A model generated the notes under the pieces. The model did no database searches. It saw nothing but the letters and a program-made list of their open reading frames with translations, and had not been told where the DNA came from. Of a DNA stretch of 64,000 bases, positions 47,212 through 60,207 are shown piece after piece; positions within the stretch are counted from its first letter, which is position 1; every line of letters begins with the position of its first letter. Location: contig JAOVFP010000010.1 in NCBI GenBank assembly GCA_025738555.1, positions 930,001 to 994,000 on the forward strand, in the 5' to 3' direction. This stretch comes from Cyathus striatus. Taxonomy: Eukaryota; Basidiomycota; Agaricomycetes; Agaricales; Nidulariaceae. A program made the position numbers and the translations under genes.

Positions 47212-47479
47212 CTTGTTCCATAGCTATCCAGGGTGTTTAGACCCCCTTGTCGTGCATCGACGCGTCCAGCAGCGCTCAAAATGTCAATCGTTATCATTGG
47301 TTGGCTACGGTGACAATCTAGACTGCGTTACTGTACCGGTAACTAAAATTTTAGCTTATGTAACATACACTTCAAAATCAAATGTAGTGGTTTTATTTGG
47401 TTTACACTGCCCCGCTAAAAGGCGGACATTAGTACAAGACCGTCCACAGGTGGACGGTTCCACCACGTGGATATCTTGG

Positions 47480-48702
<1,223 letters not shown>

Positions 48703-49349
48703 CGTAGGTGTATTGTAGCTGTATTTTTGTTGGATCATTGTTGATTTAAAGTGTTTAGGAAGGATTTTGTATGATATATTTATGATATAGATATTTTAAA
48801 GCGTTAATAATTCTTCTTAAATGAAACGTAACACGTAAGATACAAGGCAATGTCAATCTCGAGTTTTATTTCTAGGTTCGAAACCGACAAGAATGAAAAA
48901 AAGCATGTGAGTTACAGAATACGCATGGCACTCGGACCTGTTCATATGCAACTTCAGACAGCAGCGCAACTTTTAGTTTAATCTCATCTTTCTCCTACAA
49001 TCAGAAGTTGGGTTCGGAGGTGTCCAGTCTTCAAGCTTCAAGGAGGGTACGCGAAGATAGTGATAGTATCAGACTCGAAATGACAGTCTGACCACTCCGT
49101 TGTTCAGTAACGTATCTCTTGCATTTCTCGATGCCAGTTTGCGTATTCTCTCCTTGTGATGTCTTCGGCTCCAACAGCATAAGTACTGTGTCAACATTCC
49201 GCGATCGTCTCATTTTATCTAGAATACAGTGCTTGTCTGGAATGTACAAAGCAAACGGGATCTGCATGAAGACTTCTTCAGACTTAGGCTCTATTCTACT
49301 CTAGCACAGTCGTCCGGTCCCTTCTCGGCTTTTGTACCCCTTAGGTTAT
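48703..49349. other. Intergenic DNA, nothing recognised
   Basis: 3' flank of the OYE fragment and upstream region of the next gene remnant. No promoter element is convincing. Confidence 0.4.
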
Positions 49350-50187
49350 CATGCTCACCAAGCTTGTTTCCCTCTTTGCTGTTGTCCTCTTCGCCTCTGG
49401 TGTTCAAGCTTCTCCCAGCATACATGGCTCTGTCATTGCCGATGGTATTCACCTCGAGGTTGGTCCCGCTAAGGATAAGCCCGGGATATACTACGCGGAC
49501 GCGTGAGTACGTCATAGCATTGTACTGTACATCTCTGATTTAGCACCGTCTCCATTGGTAGCTGCGTTGCCGCCATCTCTGCTTGTTACACTATAGCTCT
49601 CCCTGCTAACCCCAAGTAGGGACAGAGGTGACAGTTCCTCACACCCCTCGTTCCCGCTGACGGCTCAAGGTATTCCACCGGCTAGACCTCCAATATTCCC
49701 CTCGCTGGTGTCGGTCTCTTCGGGGATGAAGGTTTCCACCTGTTCGAACTTTATAGTTCTGACATTGGTGTCCTCCCTTGCATCGGTATCATTGTCAATA
49801 TCATTTGTTTGGTCATCCCTGATGGTACTTCCACTGTACATTCTCTCCCCATCGGTCACAATCTACAGAGCACTTACTTTAATTAGTACCCCACTACCCT
49901 CTCCGGATCCACTGACCGCAATGTTTCCACGAGGTCTTGCTGACTACTGGACAGAACAGCATTATTGACTTCAATGTCACTGGAGAGCGCCTCCTGACCT
50001 TCCTTTACCACGGTCAAGTCGGTGGAAAGGATGTCTCGTAAGTCATTCAGATGGATTAAAAAAATTCCATATAGTATACTCATTTTGAACCAGCTACCAC
50101 GTTGGGTCTGCTCGCACCAGCCCCGTCGAAGGTCAAACTCAGTTCATTGAGAACATCAGCCACTTCTTCTACGAGGAACACCAGTAA
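49350..50187 (+). pseudogene. Secreted-protein gene remnant
   Basis: Starts with a clear signal peptide, MLTKLVSLFAVVLFASGVQA. This is followed by mature sequence to KPGIYYADA, a GTGAGT-TTTAG intron (49504-49543) and SIGSCVAAISACYTIALPAN. The same frame continues with three in-frame stops (TAG, TGA, TAG between 49617 and 49690), two of which fall where Trp would read well. It then gives PLAGVGLFGDEGFHLFELYS and IVNIICLVIPDGTSTV. A later exon, FNVTGERLLTFLYHGQVGG, is spliced at GTAAGT (50039) to a last exon ending HFFYEEHQ (50187). Family unknown. It was probably a small exported protein of about 200 residues. Readthrough or an unrecognised intron cannot be excluded. Confidence 0.5.
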
Positions 50188-51005
50188 ACTATTCCAGCGC
50201 TTGTAAAAGCGATGATTAATCATGTAAGACATTCTTCATAGGAATTACTTATTTTTTTTTGTTGTTTATATCGTTCAATATACTTATTAGTTCTCCAAGT
50301 TGATTGCGATCAGTGCTGAGCATTGAGCATTCGGCTGCTGGATATCTTGCCTGTTGACATATGATCGCGGACAACTCGCGGACAACTCGTGGACTTCAGA
50401 AATTTAAGATTCAAGTAGCCGAAGATCGCGACGGGTACTAGGGGAATTTTCGCTTATCTTTTGACATACTCTTTTTAAAATATCTATCAGTGCCTACGGC
50501 AGCCTAAGTATTTGCTAAGTATTGCATAGCAACGTATTTAAGGGGGTCTTATCAAGGGGTCTTCGTTGCCTGTTATTTATATCAATCGTTAGATAGGTAA
50601 TAGTCGTAGTATCTTCAACATTGGGCTACTCATGGTATAGAGGTTAGGCCCCCGACCAAAGCATGTCCCGATATACATGCTTTATTTGGCAAGGCCCAAC
50701 TTAATTGTCGTCTACCGAGGAACCCCTGTGGCCAACCTGTAGGATTCAATGGCCCAGGGAATGCATTATCTAAGTACGTAAGTCCTATATACTTTGGCAC
50801 CTCATCAATGGCTTCTAGACATAAGCATGCGAAGAGATACTCCCAAAATAATCCCAAAATTCCAAAAAACGATGATCTGCGTAAGAGTGAGCAGGCGGTA
50901 TACTTAAACGCCTCCACACCGCCTTAGCCGAATCTATATAAATTTATATAAAGCATGCTCGTTCTCCTTCAATGTTTTCCTACTCAGCCCCCAAGTGCCG
51001 ACACA
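50188..51005. other. Intergenic DNA
   Basis: A 95-residue minus frame at 50630-50917 (YLDNAFPGPLNPTGWPQGF) reads somewhat protein-like but has no recognised family or splice partner. Otherwise nothing is seen. Confidence 0.35.
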
Positions 51006-51963
51006 ATGACTGGCGAAAGCGCTGGGCAGCATCTTCTGATGCGTCAGTGTACCTCTCGTAAGTTACGTCATACTATCTAATCACTTATGACAACTGCTAA
51101 ATGTGAGCTGCTACCGCTGTCAGTTGCTGGATTGATGGTTTTACTTTGTGATTTCGTCATATGTTTTGAGGACGAATGTAAACACCTTTGGAAGTGCGTA
51201 AAGTACCGTAATGACTAGAAATTTGTAGTTAACGCGTCTCAGAGCACCTCCCTTCCCTACCAAGAAAGTATATTTCTTACTCAGATATGTTCCGCTTCCT
51301 GTTCAGATGTATGTTTCCGATCTATGTCCTCCTCGTTATCGCTTCTTCCCACTTAACAGGAGGTTATTCAGGATCAGCGTTTACTCGTTATTGGGCCCAC
51401 TTTCAAAGCCACCAATTTCTCAACGCGACTGCTTCATGTGGTTTAACATACAGATGTCCTTTGCGCAAATAACCATCACGCTTACTAGTACTGTTTTATT
51501 TCTAAGAGGTACGCCCCTAGCGTCTGTAGATCACACTTTCTACTTATACATGTATAAGCGTATGCTTTATACAACCGAAGTCAAAGGATGGGCTTGTTCT
51601 TACTGGCTTTGTTTACGGTGGATAACGCGCAGTCCGCAGCAATGTGCGTTCGGGCTCAAAAGAGGCTCACTTTCGACGAGCGATGCGTCGCTAGCGACGA
51701 TACGTATGATCCTTATATATACGCGTAAGTGTCCTCAAATGTTCCTTCCAAGATAATTGCTTATTGTTCTGTTTTAGAACGTCAGTAATAGTAACGCAGG
51801 CCATAATTTGGTGGCTTACTTGGAGGAAGAGGTCGTTGGCAAAAAAGTTGCAAATTCCGTTGGTGAGGGCTGCAATTCGAGACGGAGCATGGACGTTCGC
51901 GGGTATAGCTAGTATGTATCGGGGCTTGTACTTAACAGAGTTCCCTTACCTGACTGCTTAGTA
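51006..51963 (+). pseudogene. DUF6533-type seven-helix membrane protein, decayed
   Basis: Exon 1 starts MTGESAGQHLLMRQCTS with a GTAAGT donor. Exon 2 (51124-51193) gives LAGLMVLLCDFVICFEDECK, the first-helix signature of the basidiomycete DUF6533 family (hydrophobic run followed by (D/E)-D/E-E). Exon 3 onward gives FPIYVLLVIASSHL in one frame and QRDCFMWFNIQMSFAQITIT with VLFLR in another, the family's third-helix phrase. 51770-51920 gives VIVTQAIIWWLTWRKRSLAK and AIRDGAWTFA. Frame changes between segments and loss of the normal sequence after VLFLR indicate a pseudogene. The family is widespread in Agaricomycetes and its function is unknown. Confidence 0.62.
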
Positions 51964-52607
51964 GTTCTCATAGGTGTGATTATACCTTACAGCTGTGCAG
52001 TCGAAGTGGCCTCTGAGATTATGTTGCTGTGAGATTTCCTATTTCGCTATCACAGCTCATTTCACTAATGTCGAGCTCTCCCATAGATTACCAATGATTG
52101 TACATTCCATTGTCGTAAGAAGCATTCTTCTATCCCAGGCACATTTACCCCATTCTGTTTATAAAGGGCTGTCGTGTAATTATCAACATGCAGAAGATTC
52201 CCAGTGAACAGGCGCCTACTTCCTGTGAGGTTGGACCAGAGTTTCCGGACTTCGAACGGGAACTGGAAATGCATACTATGCCGGTTTCAGAAGAGTAACT
52301 AGGTTCCAGCGTAACATGCATTTCAGAAGATATAACTTCCTACGTACTTACCACCTAATTTAGGTCTCATACTCCCTAGTAATGAGTCCTGATTAAGTAG
52401 AATTCAATATGCCAATGAGAGCTATTGGGAGTCTGTGTGTGAAGTGAAAGTCCAAGTGAATTGAAGTAAACCAGTTACAGATACAAAATCGAGGTACTAA
52501 GCGCCAATCGGGAAGAAGGGGCTTCAGTTTCCAGAATCACCAAACACTAAGTTCAGACAATGATCAATCTACAATTCCAACAACAAAAACCGGAAATCAC
52601 GAGTGTT

Positions 52608-52980
52608 TTAGTATTGCCCACGGGGAACAACAGGGACAGTAAAGTTCACACTTCCTGACCTGAGGTCGAAGTCCTTAGCTAGGACCAAATCAGCCTCCCT
52701 GAGGTATACAAATGCACCGTTGGAGATGTTCTGCGGGGCATTGGATGGGTACCTGTATCCATAAACAAATCAGTATAAACACACAGGAGAGAGACCAAGT
52801 TACAAACTATGTAACGTTTACCACCTTGCCAATATTCCACACGGTTTCTGCGGTTGGGTAGATGATAATTGGTAAAAAGACGTCCAACGCGGCTTTGGCG
52901 ACAAGTTTGATGGGGGATGCTTACACAGCAATGACGGCGACAGAGATGGGGATGTTAGCGAAAGAGGGTTTGAAGTTCAT
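52608..52980 (-). pseudogene. Kre9/KNH-like cell-wall protein remnant
   Basis: Minus strand begins MNFKPSFANIPISVAVIAV, then a TAA stop inside the signal peptide, then AALDVFLPIIIYPTAETVWN and IGKVVNVT followed by TAG where relatives have Trp. After a short intron the last exon gives SNAPQNISNGAFVYLREADL and FDLRSGSVNFTVPVVPRGQY. This matches the Ig-like N-terminal domain of Ser/Thr-rich GPI-anchored Kre9/KNH family proteins, which act in cell-wall beta-glucan assembly. The Ser/Thr-rich tail is absent. Two nonsense codons make it a pseudogene. Confidence 0.65.
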
Positions 52981-53390
52981 GGTTGTAAATGCTTAATAGT
53001 AACAGTGTAATATTCGTATACTTAGAAACGAGAGTGAAGACAATGAATAGATGTGGAGAGACGAGGATGTCACAGTAGGTGGTTGACAATACTTACGACC
53101 CCCACTAAACTTAACTAGGGTCTTTATAAACAAATAAAAAAACTCGAGCGCTGAGCGAGGATTTGAAATGGGCTTCCTATTTTTTCATATGAATTCGGAG
53201 ATCGGCTTCAAACAGAACCGCAGGCACGAATAGAGAACAACATTACAGTAAGATCTTGGTGCAATGTTGAATGCTGGGGCGATGCCTAATGAAAAAGTTG
53301 GACTTAATGTTTGACTAACAGTGGCGGAACGAATGCACAGTACCAACTCCCCCACTTCTCAATACACCTTGGCAACACATGGCCCCAGTG

Positions 53391-54051
53391 TCACCATCGT
53401 TCTGTGGCTCCTACTTGCACTAGGGGGTTATATAACTCTGCTTCCGATTGAGCCACATCCGCCCAGGTACTGAAAGTATTCTGGAATATCCTGCAGTGCA
53501 TGGAGGAGTTCCGTGTTGGGTACGCGGTGCTTGTGTAGAGATAACTAAGAAGTTGATGCTTCAGCAACTGATGCTCTTCCCACAAGTCAGTAGCTTATAA
53601 GAACTAAAATTAATTCAATACACCACTGCAGGTTACAGTTCATTCAACCTACACTCACATGAAGCACTTGAAGCTCATGAGGCGAGGCCATCACGACTTA
53701 GCAAGGGGTCATTCCTAGAGAGGTGATATCTGCGCCTGGGTATTCCTTGAAGTCTGTAATGACGTGCACAACGGGCTCTGAGAGATACCGATATCCATGT
53801 GAGAGGCAGACATTGAGTAAATTGTCGAGTGAGTTTGCTGGGCTGCGAACATAACTAGAGGGACTGGGCAGTGGGGAGATCGTGTACTTGAACAGAGCCG
53901 CCACGTGGAGTCTCGGGCTTGCGTCTGAGCCGATTTCTTGTCTTTGCTGTAAGATTTGAGATTGGCAATAGCAGAATGAAGAATGGAAACTCGCCACTAG
54001 AGAATTCGATTCGGCTGATGTTGGACTCAGACCGTCACAAGTCAGTGACAC
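53391..54051 (-). other. Possible hypothetical gene(s), minus strand
   Basis: Two protein-like minus frames: 53698-54051 (MSLTCDGLSPTSAESNSLVA through VHVITDFKEYPGADITSLG) and 53391-53585 (EEHQLLKHQLLSYLYTSTAY). The second may be preceded by a small exon MASPHELQVLH at about 53670-53690 with a GTGAGT donor. No family is recognised and they need not belong together. Confidence 0.3.
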
Positions 54052-54177
54052 TAAGGCTCCAACCGTTTAGTATATGTATACTTTAGAGGGCGTAAATATA
54101 TGGATATGGTTTGTACACACTATTTACTGTATATATACGGTGTATATAGAGTTGAGTCATGTGAATTCTAATACTAC

Positions 54178-57100
54178 CTAATCATCACGCTTCCTTCTTT
54201 TTACTGTAGGCGAAATGGCTTCTAGAAGGCCAGCTCTAATCCAAACCTTTGAGAGAAGGGCTTTACGCACAGTTTCTGCTTTCAATGAGCTTCGAAGGTC
54301 AGAGCAAATGTGGCGGGACTTTGAGAAAACACGTTCCACCGAAACACTAGTGGCAGGAATTGCGAGGAAGTCTCGAGCCATTCTGGCAATAGTTGGAAAT
54401 GAATGACAATGCATCTGTTATTGTAGTCAGTTCGGTTATTATGGGATTGCAAGGCATTACTAACCTTCCACCATGCTAAGGGATCATTCAAGTCACAGTT
54501 CCCTCCTTCAAACTGAAGATAACGTTCCACTTCATCCTTCCAGCTTTCCTTCACTGCAGAAGTTTCTGTCGGAACACCACCAGCAATGTCCACCTTACAT
54601 GCATCAGCTAACCAGCTATTTTCTGTAGCATTGGTGCGCTTTTCAGCCTTTTTCAAAGACTCTTGCACTTTCAGTGGGGAGTTTTCGTAGTAGGTCTGTG
54701 CAACATGTAAAAATAATGTTGTCACTTTCTCAACTTTGTCCTTCTGTGCTCTCTGATATGCTGCCTGGTTCTGATTCTCTTGAATCGTCGTTTTAAACCA
54801 CCTGGCTCTCAGATTAGGATGGAGAACTATCATAGGTAAATTGTAGTAAGTATACTTCGCATTTTGAAATAATAAATCATTACTTACTGGTCCCAATGAT
54901 GTAGTACTGGTTATCTATCGCAATTGATTTGTATTTATTCAACTTTTCAAGAGCTTTCGATGCCGCAACTTGAAAATTGAAGGAATGCTTCATATCCTTC
55001 GCAGCATAATTAAGGTGTCGGTCAATCATTTCATACAAAGGGAGTACGAATGCAATAGTGGGACGAGATGATGCTGACATCTGCTCTGTTACTTTTGTAA
55101 AGGGCTAGTGTAATGTAAAAAATATTTCAGCATTACGATTTTTAGGTGAAAGTTGAAATTGCATACCTCTAGAAGATCTGCTAACTTTTCCAAATACTCC
55201 CAGGCATTAGGTGTCAACACGAAACCTCGCAATGCGGGAACCTCAAATGTCCATTTGTCGATGGCCTAAGGATGTAATGGTTAGTATATTAAAAGTTGGG
55301 AAATATAATTATGTTAATACTAACCTCCTTCAAAAGCAATCCACGTCGAATCATAGCGTGTGTGTAATTCCAACGTGTACGTACATCGCGCACAACCATT
55401 AGTCGTTGTTTATGAGGCTCATTAATGTACAATGATTTCGATATCTTGAAGAACTTTGCTCGCCGTTGTGGAGAAGATACAATCTTCGTGGTAATTAAGC
55501 GTAGCTTATTGAAAATTAGTAGCTATTTCGACCACAAACAGTACACTGGGAAGAACTTACTCGTTTCAAAATACTAGAACCAATCACTCGTTGTTCATCT
55601 TCATCTACCATGAGCTCTTCATCATCCTCCATTGAAGTATCATCAAATACTTCACTGTCAAGCTCTTCCTGCTCCACATCCTTATGTATATCATAATGAA
55701 TCGGCTGATCTTTGCAGGATTCATAGTGATCTTCTTTTTCAGGATCATCTGCCTCTCCGAGGCTATTCAAAAATGACTGGACCACAAGATTAATAACATG
55801 CGCCATGCATCGAATATGGCAATCAGGTGTATATGGAATGCCATAACGAGTAAGAAGAGTGCGCGCAGCACTTCTGATAAGTACATCATTTACGGATGCA
55901 TTGTCAGTAGTAAGACTAATAAAGTATTTCAGATATTAGTTTGATGTATACTATTCAAAATGCGAATGACTTATCTTGTCTAATCCACCACGGCTTCTTG
56001 CTCCCTCAATAAATGCTTTACCTGCATTAACCCCTTCATGATCCTTGTCCTCCAAGACTTTAAAATCAACCACATGCTGAATAATATCCCAATCATCGTT
56101 TATAAATGTCCCAATAGTGCAGGCAAATGAATAGACCATTTGCTTTGTTGTCCATGTGTCTGTAGCATATGCAATTTTCGATTGAACATTCTGTAGAGTT
56201 GAAGGTAAGCCATCCACTTTGAACATAAGATAAATAAAATACTTGCCGTGAACTCACGGACAACTTTTCCATGCAGTTCACTGAATATATGTGCAAGTTG
56301 GTTGCGTACTGTCTGGTCTGATGGAAGTGTATACCTAACTTTGAGGTATTTAAAGAGTAGGCGAAGGGAAGGAGCCTCTCCAGTAGTCCAAGGAAGGCTT
56401 TCATCCAGTATCCAAGCTGAGAAGAGGCGGAGAAAACCCTTTTGTGTCACAACAACAGCAGGATTAAGTTCACCTTCACGCAGAAATGCTGCCATAAGTT
56501 CAGCACTTCTCTTGAACTTAAAGTTCTCTGTGGGATTTTTTTCGTTATTATCTTCTTCCTCTCGGCTTGAACGCTTTTTTTGACACTCAGTGGAATGGCT
56601 TGCAAGGTTGTTCAACTTTGGCAGTGTTTCTTCGTCATCAAATGATACCCTCTTGCCATCTGCAATTCTTAGTACTGTTCTACGGCTTAGCACATTGGTA
56701 TAAGTGTATTGTACTTCTATAAGATATAAATATACTTAACTTACCAAGGACAATAACGGCACTGAAATTGCCAACGTTTGGTTCCATTCTTGTCCTTTGT
56801 TGGAATAGGATCATAATAATACTGTAAACTTCCATTGAGAGGCCCAGGGCGTTGTCCTTGTTTCTGTTCCTGCTCCTCAATAGCACGAAGTGCCGAATTT
56901 CCATCAGATTCTTCTCCAGAATCAGGGATTTCACATGGCTTTTCAGAAGTCCCCTTAAAATATTTAGTTTCTGTGGAACATTGCTATAATCATCAGAACA
57001 CACTAAATTTGTAGTATTATTTTCAAATGTCCTGGCTTGTTTTTTACTGCGCGAATGTTTCTAGAATGTCTAGTTGTCAGAAAGACTTTTGTTGTATTAT

Positions 57101-57785
57101 AATACTACTTACTAAAATTTCCCGCTGTTCTGTATCCTCAAGCGATTCATATCCATCACTATTGTAAACTCTAATTGGAGATTGTGGTTCTGCTCGATGC
57201 CGTTTTGGAGGACTGTAATCTTCATCTTCAACTTCAATACCAACAGATGGACGACGCTTTTCTGCTCTACTGCAAAAAATAGTTATCCCTGTATTATTTA
57301 AGCAGTTGACATTAAATACTAACATAATACGAGATGCTGGTTCATGTACTTCTGAATTCTTTCTGAAAATGACGATGTAAGTACATATATCGTGTTTTGA
57401 TTAAGAAATGGTTATACATCAACTTTTCGAGCTCGTCCACAAGTCGTTTGACTTTTATATCAGCAATATCAAATGGAATTTTGTGAAATTGGACTGTAGA
57501 ACGAATATAGTCAACAACAAGATCCATTCCATACTGACCACGTTGGATAAAAAGCAAGTTCCCATCTGTGCTACGTCTATCTTCTCCAAATAGAATGTCC
57601 ATGCGCCGATTGAACACAGGCCAGTGGTCTCCATTTGGTACGGAGGGAACTGGGATTGTGGTAAAAACACGATTAATCATGCTATCTTCTTTAGCCACAG
57701 TTATAGAATCTGGAAGAAAAGATGTAAGGTATGACAACCTCTCAATATGAGTAAAAATCGAATGGGAATCTGCAGTGGCAGCCAT
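54178..57785 (-). CDS. hAT-family transposase with BED zinc finger (multi-exon)
   Basis: About ten exons on the minus strand; boundaries are approximate. 57415-57785 (MAATADSHSIFTHIERLSYL..) is a 120-residue N-terminal region that may be a separate gene. 57080-57300 is a nuclear-localisation-like KRRPS..PPKRHRAEPQSP region. 56740-56960 ends KRWQFQCRYCPW and joins LASHSTECQKKR at about 56600, together a C-x2-C..H-x4-C BED finger. 55955-56225 contains YATDTWTTKQMVYSFACTIG (first catalytic Asp region). 55560-55930 contains SLTTDNASVND and CMAHVINLVVQ (second Asp). 54460-54900 contains WKDEVERYL and DPLAWWK. 54178-54410 is the hAT C-terminal dimerisation region, ARDFLAIPATSVSVERVFSK. No in-frame stop inside the assembled exons was seen, so it could be active. 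Its TIRs were not identified. Confidence 0.82.
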
Positions 57786-58539
57786 GAGGATTAAAAGTTG
57801 AGAAGGATTTTGTTACGGTGTTGCAGCAGTACCAGACTATTACCCTTATTTAAATTGTTTAGCTGGTTGGCATTGCACCTGCTCACAACATATCCAGTGC
57901 TTTGCTGTACAATCTCAAACCCGCTACTTATCTTGGCATTACACTGCACATTTCTCTGAAACTACGGGGCCAGACCTGGCGAGCCTCTGCAGAAGTCACA
58001 GTTTGGTCAATAATAAATACACACAAACACGTTCCGCAAAATTCGCAACTGCAGTTTCTATTGCAAACGCCTGTAGCTGCCTTTCCTCAGGCCTTTCTCT
58101 CGCATGACTAAGCATCACAAGGCTTCAATTTCTTTCGCGCTCATCAGCGTCTTTGCGTTCATCCTGGTGTATTCACTGTTCACTCTTACAATTATAATTT
58201 CCCTTGTATGTAGCAAGTATATCTTCTCCAATGATACCATAGTTTTTTAGTCACTAAATTTTTTTTTTAAAAAAAAATCCTGTATTTATGTCGGTAATGG
58301 ATGACCATATGTCGCGACAGTGTAGCGTCTACCATAGAGTAAGGTATTATACATAGTCATTGAATGTTGGTAAGTGTAAGTAAATGAAACTGGCGTCCGT
58401 AATATAAGTAACTCGGGATGTCTGCCCGGGGGGAAGACACCAGGAGGTTTGGGTTGGTGGCGGCCTATGAGAGCGCGCCCCATGGTATTTAAGTCACTAA
58501 ATTGGTACTGAAGTGCCATATAAGAGCAAGAATAGGTAA
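57786..58539. other. Upstream region of the hAT gene, nothing else recognised
   Basis: No matching terminal inverted repeat for the transposase gene was found between here and 54060-54170. Contains a T9A10 palindromic tract at 58260-58278. Confidence 0.35.
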
Positions 58540-58886
58540 CAATAATAGGATGCCCATCAATACATCACCCATCAATTTGTGCGACCGCCCTTGAGGGGAT
58601 GTGTTTGATTGCATTGATGGGTATCAATGACAGCAGTTGCAAAACGGACAAAGGTGAGAAGGTGTGTGGGAATTTTTGAACGGGCTGTACGTTGAAGGAA
58701 ATGGCGGGCGGGGGGCAGGACTGAGGGGAGGTAGGAGAGTAGTGTGGAGTACAAGTACTTATTAGACTACGTGTGGATTTAATTTTTTACTAACTTAAAT
58801 ACAACTCAAATTATCACTCGAATGTCGCTCGAATGCACTCGATTTTACTCGAAAAAATCGGCCTCAACAGGATTTCCTGTAAGTCC
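58540..58886 (-). mobile_element. Partial copy of the 8.8-10.3 kb hAT-type element
   Basis: Read on the minus strand it begins GGACTTACAGGAAATCCTG, then TTTCGAGTAAAATCGAGTG, followed by the CCATTTCCTTCAACGT and ATTGATGGGTGATGT..TTGATGGGC segments seen at 9008-9160. The second terminus was not found, so it is truncated or internally deleted. It lies 87 bp downstream of the intact membrane-protein gene, in the same relative orientation as the full element downstream of copy A. Confidence 0.65.
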
Positions 58887-58973
58887 ATAAAATATATCCA
58901 CTACTCCAGCATTTAAGATTTAATAATCGTACACACAACAAAAAATACTAATCTATATCTTGTAAGCTTGCAT

Positions 58974-59614
58974 TTAAGCTTTAACGATCATACCAACGAA
59001 CGATATGAACGATGGAATGTAACACAAAATTGTGATAACAACCGCCAGCCCAACGGAGCTGCAAGTGGTGAAAATCTCGTACAGTAGCATTTCTTGTGCG
59101 ATAATGGCAGGCACCATACTGACTACGGTGTAGAAAGCGGCGCCTCCGATGGCTTCGACTTGTTTCTGCCAAAATAACCCAGATTAATACAAATATCGGT
59201 ATACGAAAAGGGGGGGCAGTACGTTGAACTGATTAACAGTTGCAGCTTTGAATGCAAGGGATAGTCGACCTGTAAAGAGTATCGCTCCAAGATCGCAAGC
59301 GATGAGGGTCCCACTAGTCCCCTGGCGGACCTCGAGTCTGTTGGTTGTCAAATGTGTGATTCTCCACTCTCAGTGTGCAACATACGCTAGTAGTCCTACG
59401 AACTATAATCATGATATAATCAGAGGTGAATTTGGGAAAAATGGAAACGGTCATGGCGTACGATGACAAGACACATTGCGCGTTCCCCATCGCCTTGCTT
59501 GACAATGAACTTAACTTTGTTAAGGTCATTCGATTCCAAAGCTTCCTTAACATCGTTGTACGACGTAAAGACTAGAATAGCGTTGTTGCGAAGTCGATTC
59601 AGGTAGTTAGACAT
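58974..59614 (-). CDS. Small multi-pass membrane protein with 17-nt microexon (copy D, intact)
   Basis: Four exons (59462-59614, 59386-59402, 59223-59337, 58974-59165) with GT-AG introns of 59, 48 and 57 bp give 158 residues. The 17-nt second exon sits at the same place and phase as in copy A. Start MSNYLNRLRNNAILVFTSYN aligns with copy A's MPSFLRLLHYIFTFITPYN. Shared core motifs are ILFTGR(I/L)SLAF, the QF before the last intron and LLYEIFT..SS. Hydrophobic segments match those of copy A, suggesting four membrane helices; the C-terminus is short (MIVKA). Sequence similarity to copy A is modest, so purifying selection on splice structure is plausible. Function and family are unknown. An antisense open frame at 59248-59466 is ignored. 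Confidence 0.78.
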
Positions 59615-59829
59615 CAGAATGGGGAGTGAATGGATGATTTGAAAAGAGGCCTAAGGCGCTGGAGTGCCCATAAATACGACTACTTATTCAGGACATGCGT
59701 CATAACATGCTATATAAGGTACGGGCACCGGAGGATGGAAGCATCCCATTTGAAAATTATGTCAACTAACTTATGCAAACTAAATTTGTTGAATCTTATT
59801 ATGCTGCACAATCATAAAATACTGTGCCA

Positions 59830-60020
59830 CGTGGTAAGTACAGGCAGGGTCTTGGACATAGGATGGAGTAAATGTACTACGTACGGATGGGGTCCTAGAC
59901 AAAGGATGGAATAAATGTACTACGCACGGGCGGGGTCCTGGACAAGGTCATATTGTACTACGTATGGGTGGGGTCCTGGACGAAGGACATGGATCATAAG
60001 CATACTACGTACGGGAGAGG
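59830..60020 (+). repeat. About 42-bp minisatellite
   Basis: Four to five imperfect units with core TACTACGTACGG.(T/C)GGGGTCCT followed by GGACAAAGGATGGA. Spacing varies between 35 and 50 bp. Confidence 0.75.
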
Positions 60021-60113
60021 TGGACGGACGGTGTGGGTCTTGAATGCACTCAGGGCATGGAAGGGCCCCTGAAAGTGCCCATAGAGGTAGCAGAAGCTCG
60101 GTTGGTGATAGAA

Positions 60114-60205
60114 GGGAGTCCGAGTGTGAGATACCACTTACATGAATGCTGTGATCTGAAAAATTCTGACTGTCACATTCTCTACTGCAGGCAAGCTCTG
60201 ATACT
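60114..60205 (+). repeat. Repeat S, copy 2
   Basis: Matches 17084-17180 (GGAGTCCGAGTGTG..GGCAAGCTC.GATACTC) with scattered transitions. It abuts repeat R2. Confidence 0.7.
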
Positions 60206-60207
60206 CT

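Noticed and set aside
50630..50917. 95-residue minus frame as a gene
   Set aside because: Partly protein-like but no family, promoter or neighbouring exon could be supported.
54060..57950. Terminal inverted repeats for the hAT transposase gene
   Set aside because: Candidate words on either side of the gene could not be paired convincingly, nor could an 8-bp duplication be found.
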